Shown here: piece by piece, positions 36,731 to 47,084 of the stretch
How positions within the stretch are numbered: the first letter of the stretch is position 1
Layout of the letters: every line of letters begins with the position of its first letter
NCBI GenBank assembly: GCA_963281155.1
Contig: CAUJLY010000003.1
Coordinates: 868,001-932,000, forward strand
DNA length: 64,000 bases
From: Rhabditophanes sp. KR3021
Lineage: Eukaryota; Nematoda; Chromadorea; Rhabditida; Alloionematidae
Direction of reading: 5' to 3'
Notes under the pieces: generated by a model
Seen by the model: only the letters and a program-made list of their open reading frames with translations
Told to the model about the DNA's origin: nothing
The model's database searches: none
Program-made: the position numbers and the translations under genes

Positions 36731-38338
36731 ATGAATGAAACAAATAAAAAAGCAATGGAAGTTGCATTAAATCAACCACACATTCTTTATTCTTGTATAA
36801 AAATACTTCCAGTTCTATTAAATTTTGCAGAAACAAATGTTAACTTTTATAATATTGTCAATAATTCAAAAATATGTATTGATGAAGTATTACAAAGAAC
36901 TTCATCATTCTATTACACTTGCAATTCATTAAAACTAAAAAATGGAACAGTCAAAGGATCACTATGTGACATAGAATTTGAAAATGATGTACAATTTGAA
37001 AAATTATGCAATACAATATCTTCCAATTTATTTGAAAATTTACTTTCTTTCAAACTCATTGTAAATTTTAAGGATGTGCCTATTTTTTCAAGCCAAGTTT
37101 TCCAAATTACACAATATATCAATAATTTACTCACAAAATTAATCAATCTAAAGAATCTTTATTTATATTCATTTCCAAATATTGAAAAGGTTAAGTCTGA
37201 TGACTTCCAAACATTTATATTTGAAATGCTTTATAAGCTAAAATCAACTTCAATTACCAAGATATCCTTTGCTTATAGTGAAATTAAAGTATCAATATTT
37301 GTTTTGTCAAGTATGTTAGATGAAGATAAATTAAAGCAAAGTTTACCAAATGTTGCAGAAATTATTTTAATTCAATATTTAAATGAAGGAGATGAATTAG
37401 ATATGTCTGATTGCAAAGCTTGCTTTGATGTTTTGGAGAATTTTCAAAGTAGTCTTATAAAATTTAAAATAACATGTACTACTCATAAATCTCCAATTCA
37501 TGATATTGCTTTGAATTTTATTAAAACTATTTCTAAAAAGAAAAACAAAGAAAAAATGCAGTTTAAATTTACATGTTGGGCCACATTTTCTAAATTAAAA
37601 AATTGTCCAAACATTGAAAACTGTAATGTATCATTTTTAGGAAGATTTTATCCGTATAGTGACCGTAAACAATTAGAATCCCTATCTCAAGAAATAATGA
37701 ATATTCAAAATAATTTTAAAATTACTTTAAACGATACGTTTCTGAACAGTAATTTGACCAGTATTGCATTAGATATGTCTAATATTAAACATGATGATCC
37801 AAAAATAGAGCAATTTAAAATACTATTATGCTCATTTCCATCTATTTTAAAAAGTCTTATTTTAACATATATTCGTTTTGATGTGAGCGATATTGGTGAA
37901 CAATTATTAGCTTCATATCCATCTTTAAAAGAATTAGGTATGAGTTGTTATATTCTTGAATCTTCTCATTTTGAACCTTCTTATGAAAATTGGAATGAAA
38001 ATTATTTTAAAAACTTTAATCAACTTGAATTACTACATTTATCATGCCTTAAATTCAAACAATTTGTTTTTCCAAAATCATTACGTCTTTTAAAGTTACA
38101 TTGTGAAGCACACTTAAGTGAATCTTTTTCTGATATCTTAGCCGACATAAAAGATTATATTAAAATTGGGCCTTCTATTAATGATCAAACAATCTGTCAG
38201 TGCTATATTGCAAAAAAGGAGTTTGAAAAATGCCTTGTAAATTATACTCATAGAAATGAATTACATTGCCTTCATTTTAATAGATGTAATGATTTAAAAT
38301 TGTACACTTATCAATTTGACAAGTTTTTTTATTCTTAA
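36731..38338 (+). CDS. F-box/leucine-rich-repeat-like protein, nematode-expanded type
   Basis: Single exon of 535 aa from the ATG at 36731. The first 50 residues ('ALNQPHILYSCIKILPVLLN' onwards) resemble a degenerate F-box, the helix bundle that binds SKP1. The rest has irregular leucine-rich repeats such as 'LKNLYLYSFPNIEKV', 'LKSLILTYIRFDVSDIG' and 'LELLHLSCLKFKQF'. If the F-box reading is right, it would be a substrate adaptor of an SCF ubiquitin ligase. It is intronless and clearly more AT-rich than its neighbours, with Asn, Lys and Ile codons dominating, as in fast-evolving lineage-specific families. The LRR reading is fair. The F-box is weak. Confidence 0.65.
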   Translation: MNETNKKAMEVALNQPHILYSCIKILPVLLNFAETNVNFYNIVNNSKICIDEVLQRTSSFYYTCNSLKLKNGTVKGSLCDIEFENDVQFEKLCNTISSNLFENLLSFKLIVNFKDVPIFSSQVFQITQYINNLLTKLINLKNLYLYSFPNIEKVKSDDFQTFIFEMLYKLKSTSITKISFAYSEIKVSIFVLSSMLDEDKLKQSLPNVAEIILIQYLNEGDELDMSDCKACFDVLENFQSSLIKFKITCTTHKSPIHDIALNFIKTISKKKNKEKMQFKFTCWATFSKLKNCPNIENCNVSFLGRFYPYSDRKQLESLSQEIMNIQNNFKITLNDTFLNSNLTSIALDMSNIKHDDPKIEQFKILLCSFPSILKSLILTYIRFDVSDIGEQLLASYPSLKELGMSCYILESSHFEPSYENWNENYFKNFNQLELLHLSCLKFKQFVFPKSLRLLKLHCEAHLSESFSDILADIKDYIKIGPSINDQTICQCYIAKKEFEKCLVNYTHRNELHCLHFNRCNDLKLYTYQFDKFFYS

Positions 38339-38377
38339 ATTGTTAATAAAAAGCTATTCTTTTAAAATAAATGTTGA

Positions 38378-39647
38378 TATTGTTGAACAAGATATAAAGA
38401 ACTGACTTTATCGACAAAAATTTGTGTGGCTTTTCTCAACTACTTGAGATCTGAAGGTGATATTGCTTGGAAAGATTATCTTTCTCAACATCATATTCCT
38501 AAAGTGGTTGACTCTAAATTTATTCCGCAACTTTCAAAACTATCTGCTTATCAAGGAGCTGTCAACCAAATCAATTTGAATTCATGTATTGGGAATGTTG
38601 CTAAAGCTCTACATTTCTACTTTTACTTATGGGAATTAGCTGCTATTGTTCCTTTGGCATCGGTATCTCATTTCATTGATGGGCATATTTCTGAGTTCAA
38701 TTACAGTCTTGCCAAAAGTAGTATCAATGCGCTGATTATTGACAAAACTGATGAATTGGCTGAAAAGAAGATCAAGGGGTACATTAATGGAGATGTTGAA
38801 TTAGTCAGGAAAGTTGAAAATGTTCAAAAGATCCCAGGCATTTGTGTTGAGTTAATTGTTCTTTGTAACAAACAATTAGCAACAGATCCTCACTCTAGAA
38901 TTCTTGTTTTTGTTTCTATGAGATTTATTGCTGTGGAGCTTTGCAATTATTTTGCAAAAATTGCCGAAAAGAGTTCAAAGCTGAAGTTTAAACCAGCTTA
39001 CTTAATCGCATCTGGAAGAAGCAAGACAGCTAGGCAAAGTCAAAATGAACAAGTTCAAATCTTAAGACAATTTCATGGTGGAAATGTCAATATTCTCTTT
39101 GCAACTTCGATTGCTGAAGAAGGTCTTGGTGTCGCCAAGTGCAACTTAATTATCAAATACAACACTTTGGGAAATGAAAGGACGCTTATTCAAAGAAGAG
39201 GTCGTGCAAGAGCTGAAGCTTCCAGATCAGTCTTCTTACTATCTCAGAAATTGCCTCGCAAAACGAAATTTTGAACTTACAAAAAGAAAAGTTGATGAAA
39301 GATGTTTCTTTTGCAATGCACGGAATGGGTATTGGGAGGTTCAAGAAAATCATAAAGGAGAAATCATGATGAAACGGAGTGCGGAAAAAATGTTGACATT
39401 GCAACCAAACAAGAAAAGTAATTTTGGTTTGCATTGCAGTAAATGCAAGATTAAATTTACATACAGTCTTCATTTAAGATTTCTTGGCAACATTGTAATT
39501 TCTCTTGACCATGAAATTCACAAGAACGTACACTACAATGAACAAAGACTTGGTGCAAAAGGTCCAATTTTCACAACGGTGATGGACATTGCTTGTAAAA
39601 CATGTATCGAAGGAGATGGTCAAACGTTAGGTAGTATCGTGAAATGA
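38378..39647 (+). pseudogene. Dicer-related (RIG-I-like) helicase, 3' half only
   Basis: An open frame without a start codon (from about 38378) encodes the helical insert and the second RecA domain of a RIG-I-like helicase. Seen are motif IV near 'RILVFVSMRFIAVELCNYF', motif V 'NILFATSIAEEGLGVAKC' and motif VI 'IQRRGRARAEASR'. It is followed after one frame break by a C-terminal regulatory domain with zinc Cys pairs (CFFCNA, CSKCK, CKTC) ending at 39647. In nematodes such proteins (DRH-1/DRH-3) act in small-RNA and antiviral RNAi. The first helicase domain with the ATP-binding Lys and DExH box is absent upstream, where an unrelated gene ends at 38338. The frame break lies in an AAAA run, and dropping one A restores the frame. 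This is a 5'-truncated copy. Confidence 0.75.
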
Positions 39648-40583
39648 GGAGAAGTTATCTTTATTGATAATCATTTTTACATCAAAATTATCCTAAGGAA
39701 CATCGTACTTGTCAGAAAACTTGAACCATTTCCGTTAAACTATTGTAGATCGAGCTAAAAAATATACATGACACCTTTGCCATTTAAGCCCTGCTTTTCG
39801 AAAGTAAAGGACAGAGCTTTGCAAACTCCCCTCGACTTAGACTACATTTTTTAGCTTTTTAGTTGAGTTTTGTTGTGAAAGTAAATAACTTTCTAAGCAT
39901 CCATTTCCGTAAAATTGGAATCCTGGTCATTTCCTACTACGCGAACAGACATTACAAAGAGCTAAATTTCGAGTCATTTGCACCACAATTTCAATCAAAT
40001 AATTGTTCAAACAAAAATCTGTGCATAAAATAGTAGTTAAATTAAATGGTTTATTTCTTAGATAGTAAAATGATGAATTATATTTTTGATAATGAATAAT
40101 TATCTTCATAATGTATGTGTTTAAGTAATCTTTGGATATTTATAATAAAAAGCTTTCATTGAAAATTGGATTAAAACACTGATAAATTATTTGTATCTTT
40201 GGATTACTAATTCCAATTTTTCTTCCATAAACTTGTTCAAAAAACCATATGAGAAATTTACCTTGTGGAAGAAATAAATATGATCTTCAGACTACAGAGG
40301 TTTTCAATTCCATCAAAAAATTGTTTTTTCAAAATCCATATCGACAGAGGTATTCTGAAGAAGATTGTACAACAATGATTCATATGGAATGATTACACAT
40401 AACTGTAACCCATTTTGATTTATCTTGTAAAGAGATAGATGATATCATCTCTTTGCACATTGCCTTCCAACAATATCCTTTTAGTTTCTCATATCATACT
40501 TTGTTTATGTTTTATATATCGTAAAGGGATCTTATATCACCTTTGCCACTTTTGTTGTATAGATTAATCTTGCTATCACAACA
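39648..40583. other. intergenic stretch, nothing recognised
   Basis: AT-rich DNA without a convincing reading frame on either strand. The minus-strand frame at 39927-40109 is short and low-complexity. Confidence 0.45.
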
Positions 40584-41144
40584 TTAATGCTTGTATTTAA
40601 GCAGACACATTTGATACTTGAGGGAGATTTCTATCTTTCGTACTAAGGTACTCTTAATAAAAGTTATTGCGTATCTGTTGATATTTATAATCTTATTTAA
40701 TAACGATTCAATACCTCTGAAAAATAATTCAAATATAGTTGCTACACCATTAATCTGGCGGTTTCTATGTACATCAAAAGGTTCCGGATACTTTCCGCCT
40801 ATAATAATTACACATGTGTTACTGTTTTACACTATCAATAAACATTACCTTCTTTATTGTAACCAATTACGAACATCTTAACTTCTAAATGACGATACAT
40901 AATTAATCCAACCACAATCATTCCATTTATTTGTGCTTCCAACGAATCGTTGAGACCAATTTTGACTATTACAAGTTTCTCAATTAAAGGAACGTTGATC
41001 AATTTTGAATCCAAGGGAAAACTTTCAAGCCTAAAACATATGTCAACTAATTGTCCTGCAGCTTCAATACTTATCCCACCAGTCCTCTTTAGGACTACAA
41101 TTTCCGCTTTGTTCTCATGAATAAATTTAATATTTACTTTTTGT
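40584..41144 (-). pseudogene. fragment of an unknown gene, two spliced pieces
   Basis: Minus-strand sequence from about 41144 to 40849 is open and protein-like ('EIVVLKRTGGISIEAAG', 'DSLEAQINGMIVVGLIMY'). It meets a 50 bp intron (GTAATG...TTATAG) whose phase matches a second open piece, 40798 down to a TAA at 40584 ('GKYPEPFDVHRNRQINGV'). A stop lies just before the first piece and no ATG or good acceptor is visible there, so the 5' part is missing or broken. No family is recognised. The consistent splice and the hydrophobic pattern argue that it was once a gene. Confidence 0.4.
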
Positions 41145-41807
41145 CAATACGTTTCTTAATAATTAAAGTAATTTTTGTTATACAAACAAGTTCACATCAC
41201 ACCTGTATAACAAATGTATTGTTAAGTTACTTTGAAAAGTTAAATTAGAATTATTCAAGTTAGTTTTATGATGTTTATTTATTTAATAACATTCACGCAT
41301 ATTTTTTTTAAATTATGAAAAATCTTGGGTCAATAACAATTTCTTTTTAGATTCATCGGCACAATGTCCCATTATTGTTATTTTTGAATGGCAACTTCTA
41401 TTTTTTATTCTTTTTATTAATTTATCCATAGATTTGTTGACAGCAGATAAAATAAATCAAAATATTAAAGTTGAAACTCCAGACAACCATCTATCCTAAC
41501 AACTTTTCTCCGTCCTACCACTCTTTCGCTTCAACGACTTCTATCTGATTGTGTGTGGTTCGTATCCAAAAAAATAGAGAACATTTTATTGCAATATCAT
41601 TTAATCATGCTAAATATACTAATTTATTATACAAAATATAATTATGTACATTACAAATATAATAACAAATGAACTAACTTTTATGTACCGCTCATATATT
41701 TAAAAAAAACATATTTTAACGTAAACAAAGAAAAGTAATGGATCTTTTTATTCTCTTTTTTACATCACCTTCAATTTAATCCATCTTTGCCTTCTTAAAA
41801 AATGTAA
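41145..41807. other. intergenic stretch, nothing recognised
   Basis: Very AT-rich. No coding frames, and no repeats beyond short A/T runs. It lies downstream of the myotubularin gene and probably carries its 3' UTR. Confidence 0.45.
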
Positions 41808-44241
41808 TTAAAACCTAGCAAAGTTGATTTCATTACCTGGAGGCGATTGCACTGATGATCTAGTGACATTATAATTGACAGTAGGATTGGTTCTGGGATG
41901 TTGCCGTGATCGCATATTTGTCGGTCCCGAATCTAGAGAGGTATTAATTAGTAACTTGGTACGTGGAGGATCAGGAGCTATCCGGGAAGGTTCAATTGGA
42001 TGAGGAGTAATTGGCGCACTTGGATAGGATGCCATTCCCTGGTATGAAGAGTTGTGATGGAAAGAAGGTGAAGAATCATGATTAGCGAAGTTTGGATGAT
42101 GGTTATTTATATGGGATGGTGGAGCTATATAAAGCTTTTTGGTATAAGCGGGTGAAGTGAATTGAGACTGGGTGCGAGCAATGTCGTGTGAATTATAGCT
42201 GGTAGAAGTTGCGTCTTCGTAGTTGATTACTTCGTATGACGATTCATCACTTCCTGGAGGTAAATAGTATTTAGAGAGGCGTATATTAAGTTTAATGGGA
42301 ACAATTGTTACATTTCTTTATAAGGTAAAGGACAGACAAATATAAATGTGAAAAGATGTAGGACAAATTGGTTCAATTAAGCTGCTTTTTTATCAAATAT
42401 TAACTTGAGGGTTCGTTTGTTTGCTTACCTGCAATAGAAAGACTATGAACAAGCGAAGTATCATCATGACTCAGCGACCATTTATCCTCCGAGTATCTTG
42501 AGTAGTAGTTTTTCCAAAGAACTGGCCCGTGCCTTACATCGGATAACAACAGGACATTAGAATATTTATTTGTTTGGGTCCCATGGTCGTACTTTTCATT
42601 AGCATATTCACTTAAATTTGCAGAAATGTGACTCCAAATTGATACAGTTGTAAAGAGACATTGGTGTTCCTTCATTCTCTCCTTTTCATTGTTGAACAGA
42701 AAAGTCCCAAATCTACAAGTATACAATTCTTCTAATAGAAAGAGCAGACATTTCTCATTAAATTGAAATTGGTCTGGAAAAGCATTAATCATCTGCCATA
42801 CACAGTCGATGAATTGAATGAATATGGGAGACCTTTCCTGGTCCCCATGCTTATCTACCCCATGTCCTAATCTATGAGCAAATTTATGCCCAAAGGAGCA
42901 CCATTCCTTCTCCACCAGTATTGCGAACCCGTTGATTGACCTGTAATGAGGATCCATCATCAACATTGCCAATGCCGTTAGTTGAGCTGTCCTGTCCCAC
43001 CCATCCGAGCAATGGACCAAGACTGTTTGCGGATTTATTGGTTGTTTCATCTTGAGGACTACTGTTTCTGCTCCTGTTAAGATTGTTTGAAGGTGGCTGA
43101 GCCACTTGGTGTTTCTGATAAATTCATTCAGCATTTCATGTTTAGTGTAGACAGAACATACGTCTCGAACCTTTTTTAATGAATCTCTGATGACATGGAT
43201 GTTCTGAATATCCATAAATTCAAGAGTACACTTTTCGTAATTTTCAAACCCACCTCCCTTAGCCCGATTCATCTGGGCATTAGCTTGAGGCCTAGCATCG
43301 ATAATAGCCAAAACATCATTAGTGTTCGATTTTTGAGTGTTAATGATCATATTCAAGTACATCTCATCCTCGGACGTCTTCTTGGACGGAAACTTCAACC
43401 CAACCATCGGCTGACTGGACCTAACCAAAGCACACCCCGTATCTGAATCCAGCCACGCCAGTACCGGAATCCTCTTGGAACTCCTCATCCCAGCAACTTT
43501 ATTCAAAAAGTCTGGCCCCCTTTCAGCAGCCTCCTTCGGTATAAAAAAGACCTTGGGATAGGAAGGACAGAAGGTATAGGTGTCATTCAAGGTACACACA
43601 GCCCATTCCTGGTTAGGAACTCCCATTCTCATATACTCAGCCTCCAACTTGATTAATTCCCAAAAATTAAAATCATAACTAGCTTTGCTTTTGTACACAG
43701 TAGCAAAGAAGGGCATATTGTGAGAGACTGGAAAGGCAAATTTGTGAATTTGATCAAATAAATTTTTTCTCATATGTTTTCGAATCATCTCTAGTTGGTA
43801 GGCAATTTTGAATTTTCTTTGGTCTTTGAGACTTATTTCGATGCCGTAGGATAGTGGTTTAGTGAGGTTTGAGGAATGGCCGTACTTTTCAATCTTGGAA
43901 ATTAGGCCTAGTGGAATATGACAGGCAAAGGGACGTTTTTTGGAATCATTTGACTCGAAGCAAAATCTATAGTTGGTAATGTATACGTCACCTCTGAATT
44001 CATTTTCTAAAGAAAGGAAATTAACGTCTTTTTCTTTGAATTGTTGAGCTTCTCCGTCAAGAAACCAAGGCATTAACTAAATGTAATGTCATTAATAAGC
44101 ATTTAACTATATGATTACCTCAGTCGTTTGGTATATAGGAATAGGTGGTGGTTCAGGGAAATGATTTGCGACAGGAACATCCCAAGCTGCACTAAATCTA
44201 TTTATCAGATTCTCTTCAAACTGTTTACTAACTTTCCTCAT
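41808..44241 (-). CDS. mtm-1: myotubularin phosphoinositide 3-phosphatase (MTM1/MTMR2-like)
   Basis: Exons 44119-44241, 42429-44076 and 41808-42253 join in phases 0 and 1 and give 738 aa. Myotubularins remove the 3-phosphate of PI3P and PI(3,5)P2 on endosomes. A GRAM/PH-like region comes first ('ENEFRGDVYITNYRFCFES'), then the phosphatase domain, with the active-site loop HCSDGWDRT near residue 396. Cys, Asp and Arg are all present, so the enzyme should be active. Then 'DPHYRSINGFAILVEKEWC' and 'FGHKFAHRLGHG' follow, as in the active MTM1 subgroup. The last exon is a low-complexity tail rich in Pro, Ser, His and Asn with no known domain. I start at ATG 44241, just after a TTTTAG acceptor that could be a trans-splice site. 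Confidence 0.93.
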
Positions 44242-45197
44242 AACGGGGGCTAAAAGTAGTCAAAAAAGATGTCAATTATGGAATAAATAAATGAACTTTT
44301 ATAATTATGGTGCAAGCATGTATATGCATAAACAAATATAATCGCGTCGGGATAGTTTTGGTATCAAATGAAGGCACACAATTAATGAAAAGTGCCGCCA
44401 ACTACGGGTCATTCAATTTGTTTTATTAAATGATCTGATAAAACAAATTTACTCATGAGTTAGTTTGTTTAACAACAACTTCAACAAATACATAAATCAA
44501 AAGACAAAGCTTCTTAATATAAAAATCGATCTATTCGGAAATGCGAAAATGTTGTAGTGAGTCAGTGTGCATATGAAAAAGTATAATATAAAATGAACGA
44601 CGAGACTGTTGACAAGTTGTTCTATTTATTGTGGGGATGCTTTGTATATAATAGTGTGTAGTAAAGATTGCTTTTGAAAGTTGATCAAACTTTTCTATCT
44701 GATCAAGATGGCGGTGCTAAGGGATGATTCATAGGGTGCTTAGTTATCAGTAGAAGGAATGTAGTTATATCAAATATGATATGCAAGAAAAAAGGTGACG
44801 CGCCCATGTCCAACTTTTAATAATAATTCAAAATTAAAAAGAGATCAATGAATGAACAGCCAAAAGTTGGTGTTGTCGTCAATTGATCGCTTCTAACCAG
44901 ACGAATGACGTTTATTAAACACCAAAAAAATTATTTTTCCTTTACAAAAAGACACGCACACATACCTTTCTAATACATCTAAATTACACAAAAATACCTT
45001 TTCAATACATCAAAATTACGCACAACTACCTTTTTTATTATATGGTCATTTAAAGATATCAAAATAAATATTTCATTACAAAGATGAAATATAGGGTGCA
45101 AAATATAATACAATAGGTAGTATCAAATTGTTATTATGTAAAGTATAAATAATCACAATGATGGACGGAATGTATTTTTATATACTTAAATACATTA
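44242..45197. other. upstream region of the myotubularin gene
   Basis: AT-rich, with no coding potential seen. A short imperfect duplication, 'acacataccttt..aatacatc' then 'acaaaaataccttttcaatac', lies near 44955-45035. Confidence 0.4.
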
Positions 45198-45655
45198 TCA
45201 TTTTTGAGTGATCGAGTTGGTGAATGAGGAGTTCAGGGAAACACTGGATCCTTGTGGGAACATGTCTGGTTCGTAGCTTTGCATCATTGTGGCGAGATTG
45301 CTCATGGAGGCTGCCACTTTTTCGACGTATTTGATGTTGCTTCTCATGGCATGCAAGTCTCTGGCAGAGTTTTTTCAATCTTAGAAGGCATTTCCTTAGT
45401 CTCTTTTGCGGGAAAGCCCATGCATTGGTTGTAGGCCACCTTATTGAACTGATGTTGTCCAAATTGGCGATTCATTTTCTCAGCATTCTCACCTTCAGCC
45501 TTCAACTCCTTTTTGGTGTAAACCTCGTATTGCATATCCGCTTCGTCAAGAGTTGGATCACTGCATATTTTGAGCTTCAAAGTTTCATCAATACTAAGTT
45601 GTTTGATGTGCTTGCTCAAGGTTTGCCAGTATTTGTCGAGGTGTTGAGTTGGCAT
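45198..45655 (-). CDS. small coiled-coil protein, unknown, with a one-base frame break
   Basis: From the ATG at 45655 the frame is open to a stop at 45344, but the good coding signal leaves this frame at a run of six A (plus-strand T run 45369-45374) and continues in the next one to TGA at 45198. One more A would give a continuous 152 aa protein with a charged helical start ('TQHLDKYWQTLSKHIKQLSI'), 'RQFGQHQFNKVAYNQCMGF', and a second helical part ('RSNIKYVEKVAASMSNLATM') ending in Ser/Asn-rich sequence. No family is recognised. Helical periodicity suggests a subunit of a larger assembly. The upstream same-strand gene ends only 77 bp before this start. Confidence 0.6.
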
Positions 45656-45732
45656 AGTTAAATGAAAGAGAAATGAATCGTTTATTTATATATATTCAAT
45701 TTAAGACATAATTTAAGTAACAAATTTGGTTT

Positions 45733-46338
45733 TTAATATGATATATCATCACAAAACAGCAAAATTGTCAATGCACCAATTAACAAACACGTCACTATGA
45801 ATGCAGTTATCACTAGGCAGTATCCATAACAACTCATATTTTGCAAAATTAATTTAAATTTTTGCATAGTACGTAGTTTTGGGGGTTCATTGGAGGTTTT
45901 TTTAAATGGTAATGTTGAGATGGTAGAAAGCTCAGAAGCATCTGGCAGATCTTTGGCAAAATAGGATGCCGAGGATGAAGTTTCACTACTAGATGAAATC
46001 ATGTATCTATGAAGAATATAGCCAATTCTCCTTGTATATTTAGAAAAGGAATACGCTTCCGAAGTTGACGAAGTAGGAACCAAATAAGTAGATGGTAATG
46101 GTTGTTGTTCTAATTGAGTCTGTAACAAATAGTAGAAATTAGTTAGACACAATTAAAAAAGAATAAACAATCTTACGTATACTACACCCTTTGCACAACT
46201 AGAAGGAGCAGGTTGAAACGCATTCATAGGTTTAGCGTAACTATATCTAACGCAAACAGGTTTTTGTTCCCCATTTTTCCTGATATCCTGAAGAATCTGA
46301 GGGGTGCTTTCATCTTCGTGATTTAAATAAGTGTGCAT
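45733..46338 (-). CDS. membrane protein with one C-terminal helix, unknown
   Basis: Exons 46177-46338 and 45733-46119 join in phase 0 across a 57 bp intron (GTAAGA...TTACAG) and give 182 aa. I use the ATG at 46338; the longer frame upstream starts with TTG. Residues 1-145 are hydrophilic and Ser/Thr-rich ('ISSSSETSSSASYFAKDL'). A single membrane helix follows ('YCLVITAFIVTCLLIGALTI') with only a few residues after it, so a tail-anchored or type II-like topology is likely. No family is recognised. It is followed 77 bp later by the coiled-coil gene on the same strand. Confidence 0.6.
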
Positions 46339-47084
46339 TTGGATACTTTTAAAAAAAAGACCAATAAAAGTTTTCGCCAATAATTATAGATAAAAAATGA
46401 ATTTGCTTGAATAACAACAGCGACTGTTCAAATGATAACAAAAAATGAAGTTATTCAACCAAATGGGTAATTTTAAGTCAGGACCCATTACCTACACAAT
46501 CAATTGAACATCTTATCAATTTGTTTAGTTAAACAAAGGGCGTCTTTCATGTGATAGTAAATAGCAATAGGTGAGTGTACAACTTACTTGCCTTTACAAG
46601 AAATTAATCATCCGTTGCTACCACATAAAGGGCATAAATAGATTTGTTTGGTAATTGCGTTGGAGATGACTTATCAGGTTAGCAATTATTTGAAAATGCG
46701 GACTTGGTATCAGGGATTTGAGGTGATTAATCATAATCATCAGGATTGTTTGAATGAAGTATTACTGTTAAAATACTTATTTGTAAAGAATTTTATTGTC
46801 TTTTTTCCACTTTTCAAACAAACATGTTTTTTCCTTTGGTGTCATCATGTGTTTGTAAGGGATTATGTACTTATATGATATTTGCAAAGTTAGGAAACAA
46901 GATCATTTACCAAATGCAATAAGATGATCTTCTCCACTATCATACTAAAATTGTGACTAGTTTGAAGTCAAAAGAAGACATCATATACCACACTTTTTCA
47001 TCAAATTTCTTACAACGGCTGTTAAGGCGCTTACAATATCAACACTTCCAGTATTTTGCTTTAACTTTTTGACAATTAACAATT
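46339..47084. other. divergent intergenic region upstream of DNA2
   Basis: Lies between a minus-strand gene and the plus-strand DNA2 gene and presumably contains both promoters. A plus-strand frame at 46648-46878 has no ATG at its start and no protein-like character. Confidence 0.4.

Noticed and set aside
42884..43105. Minus-strand frame overlapping the myotubularin active site
   Set aside because: Different frame of the same strand. The CX5R loop lies in the main frame.
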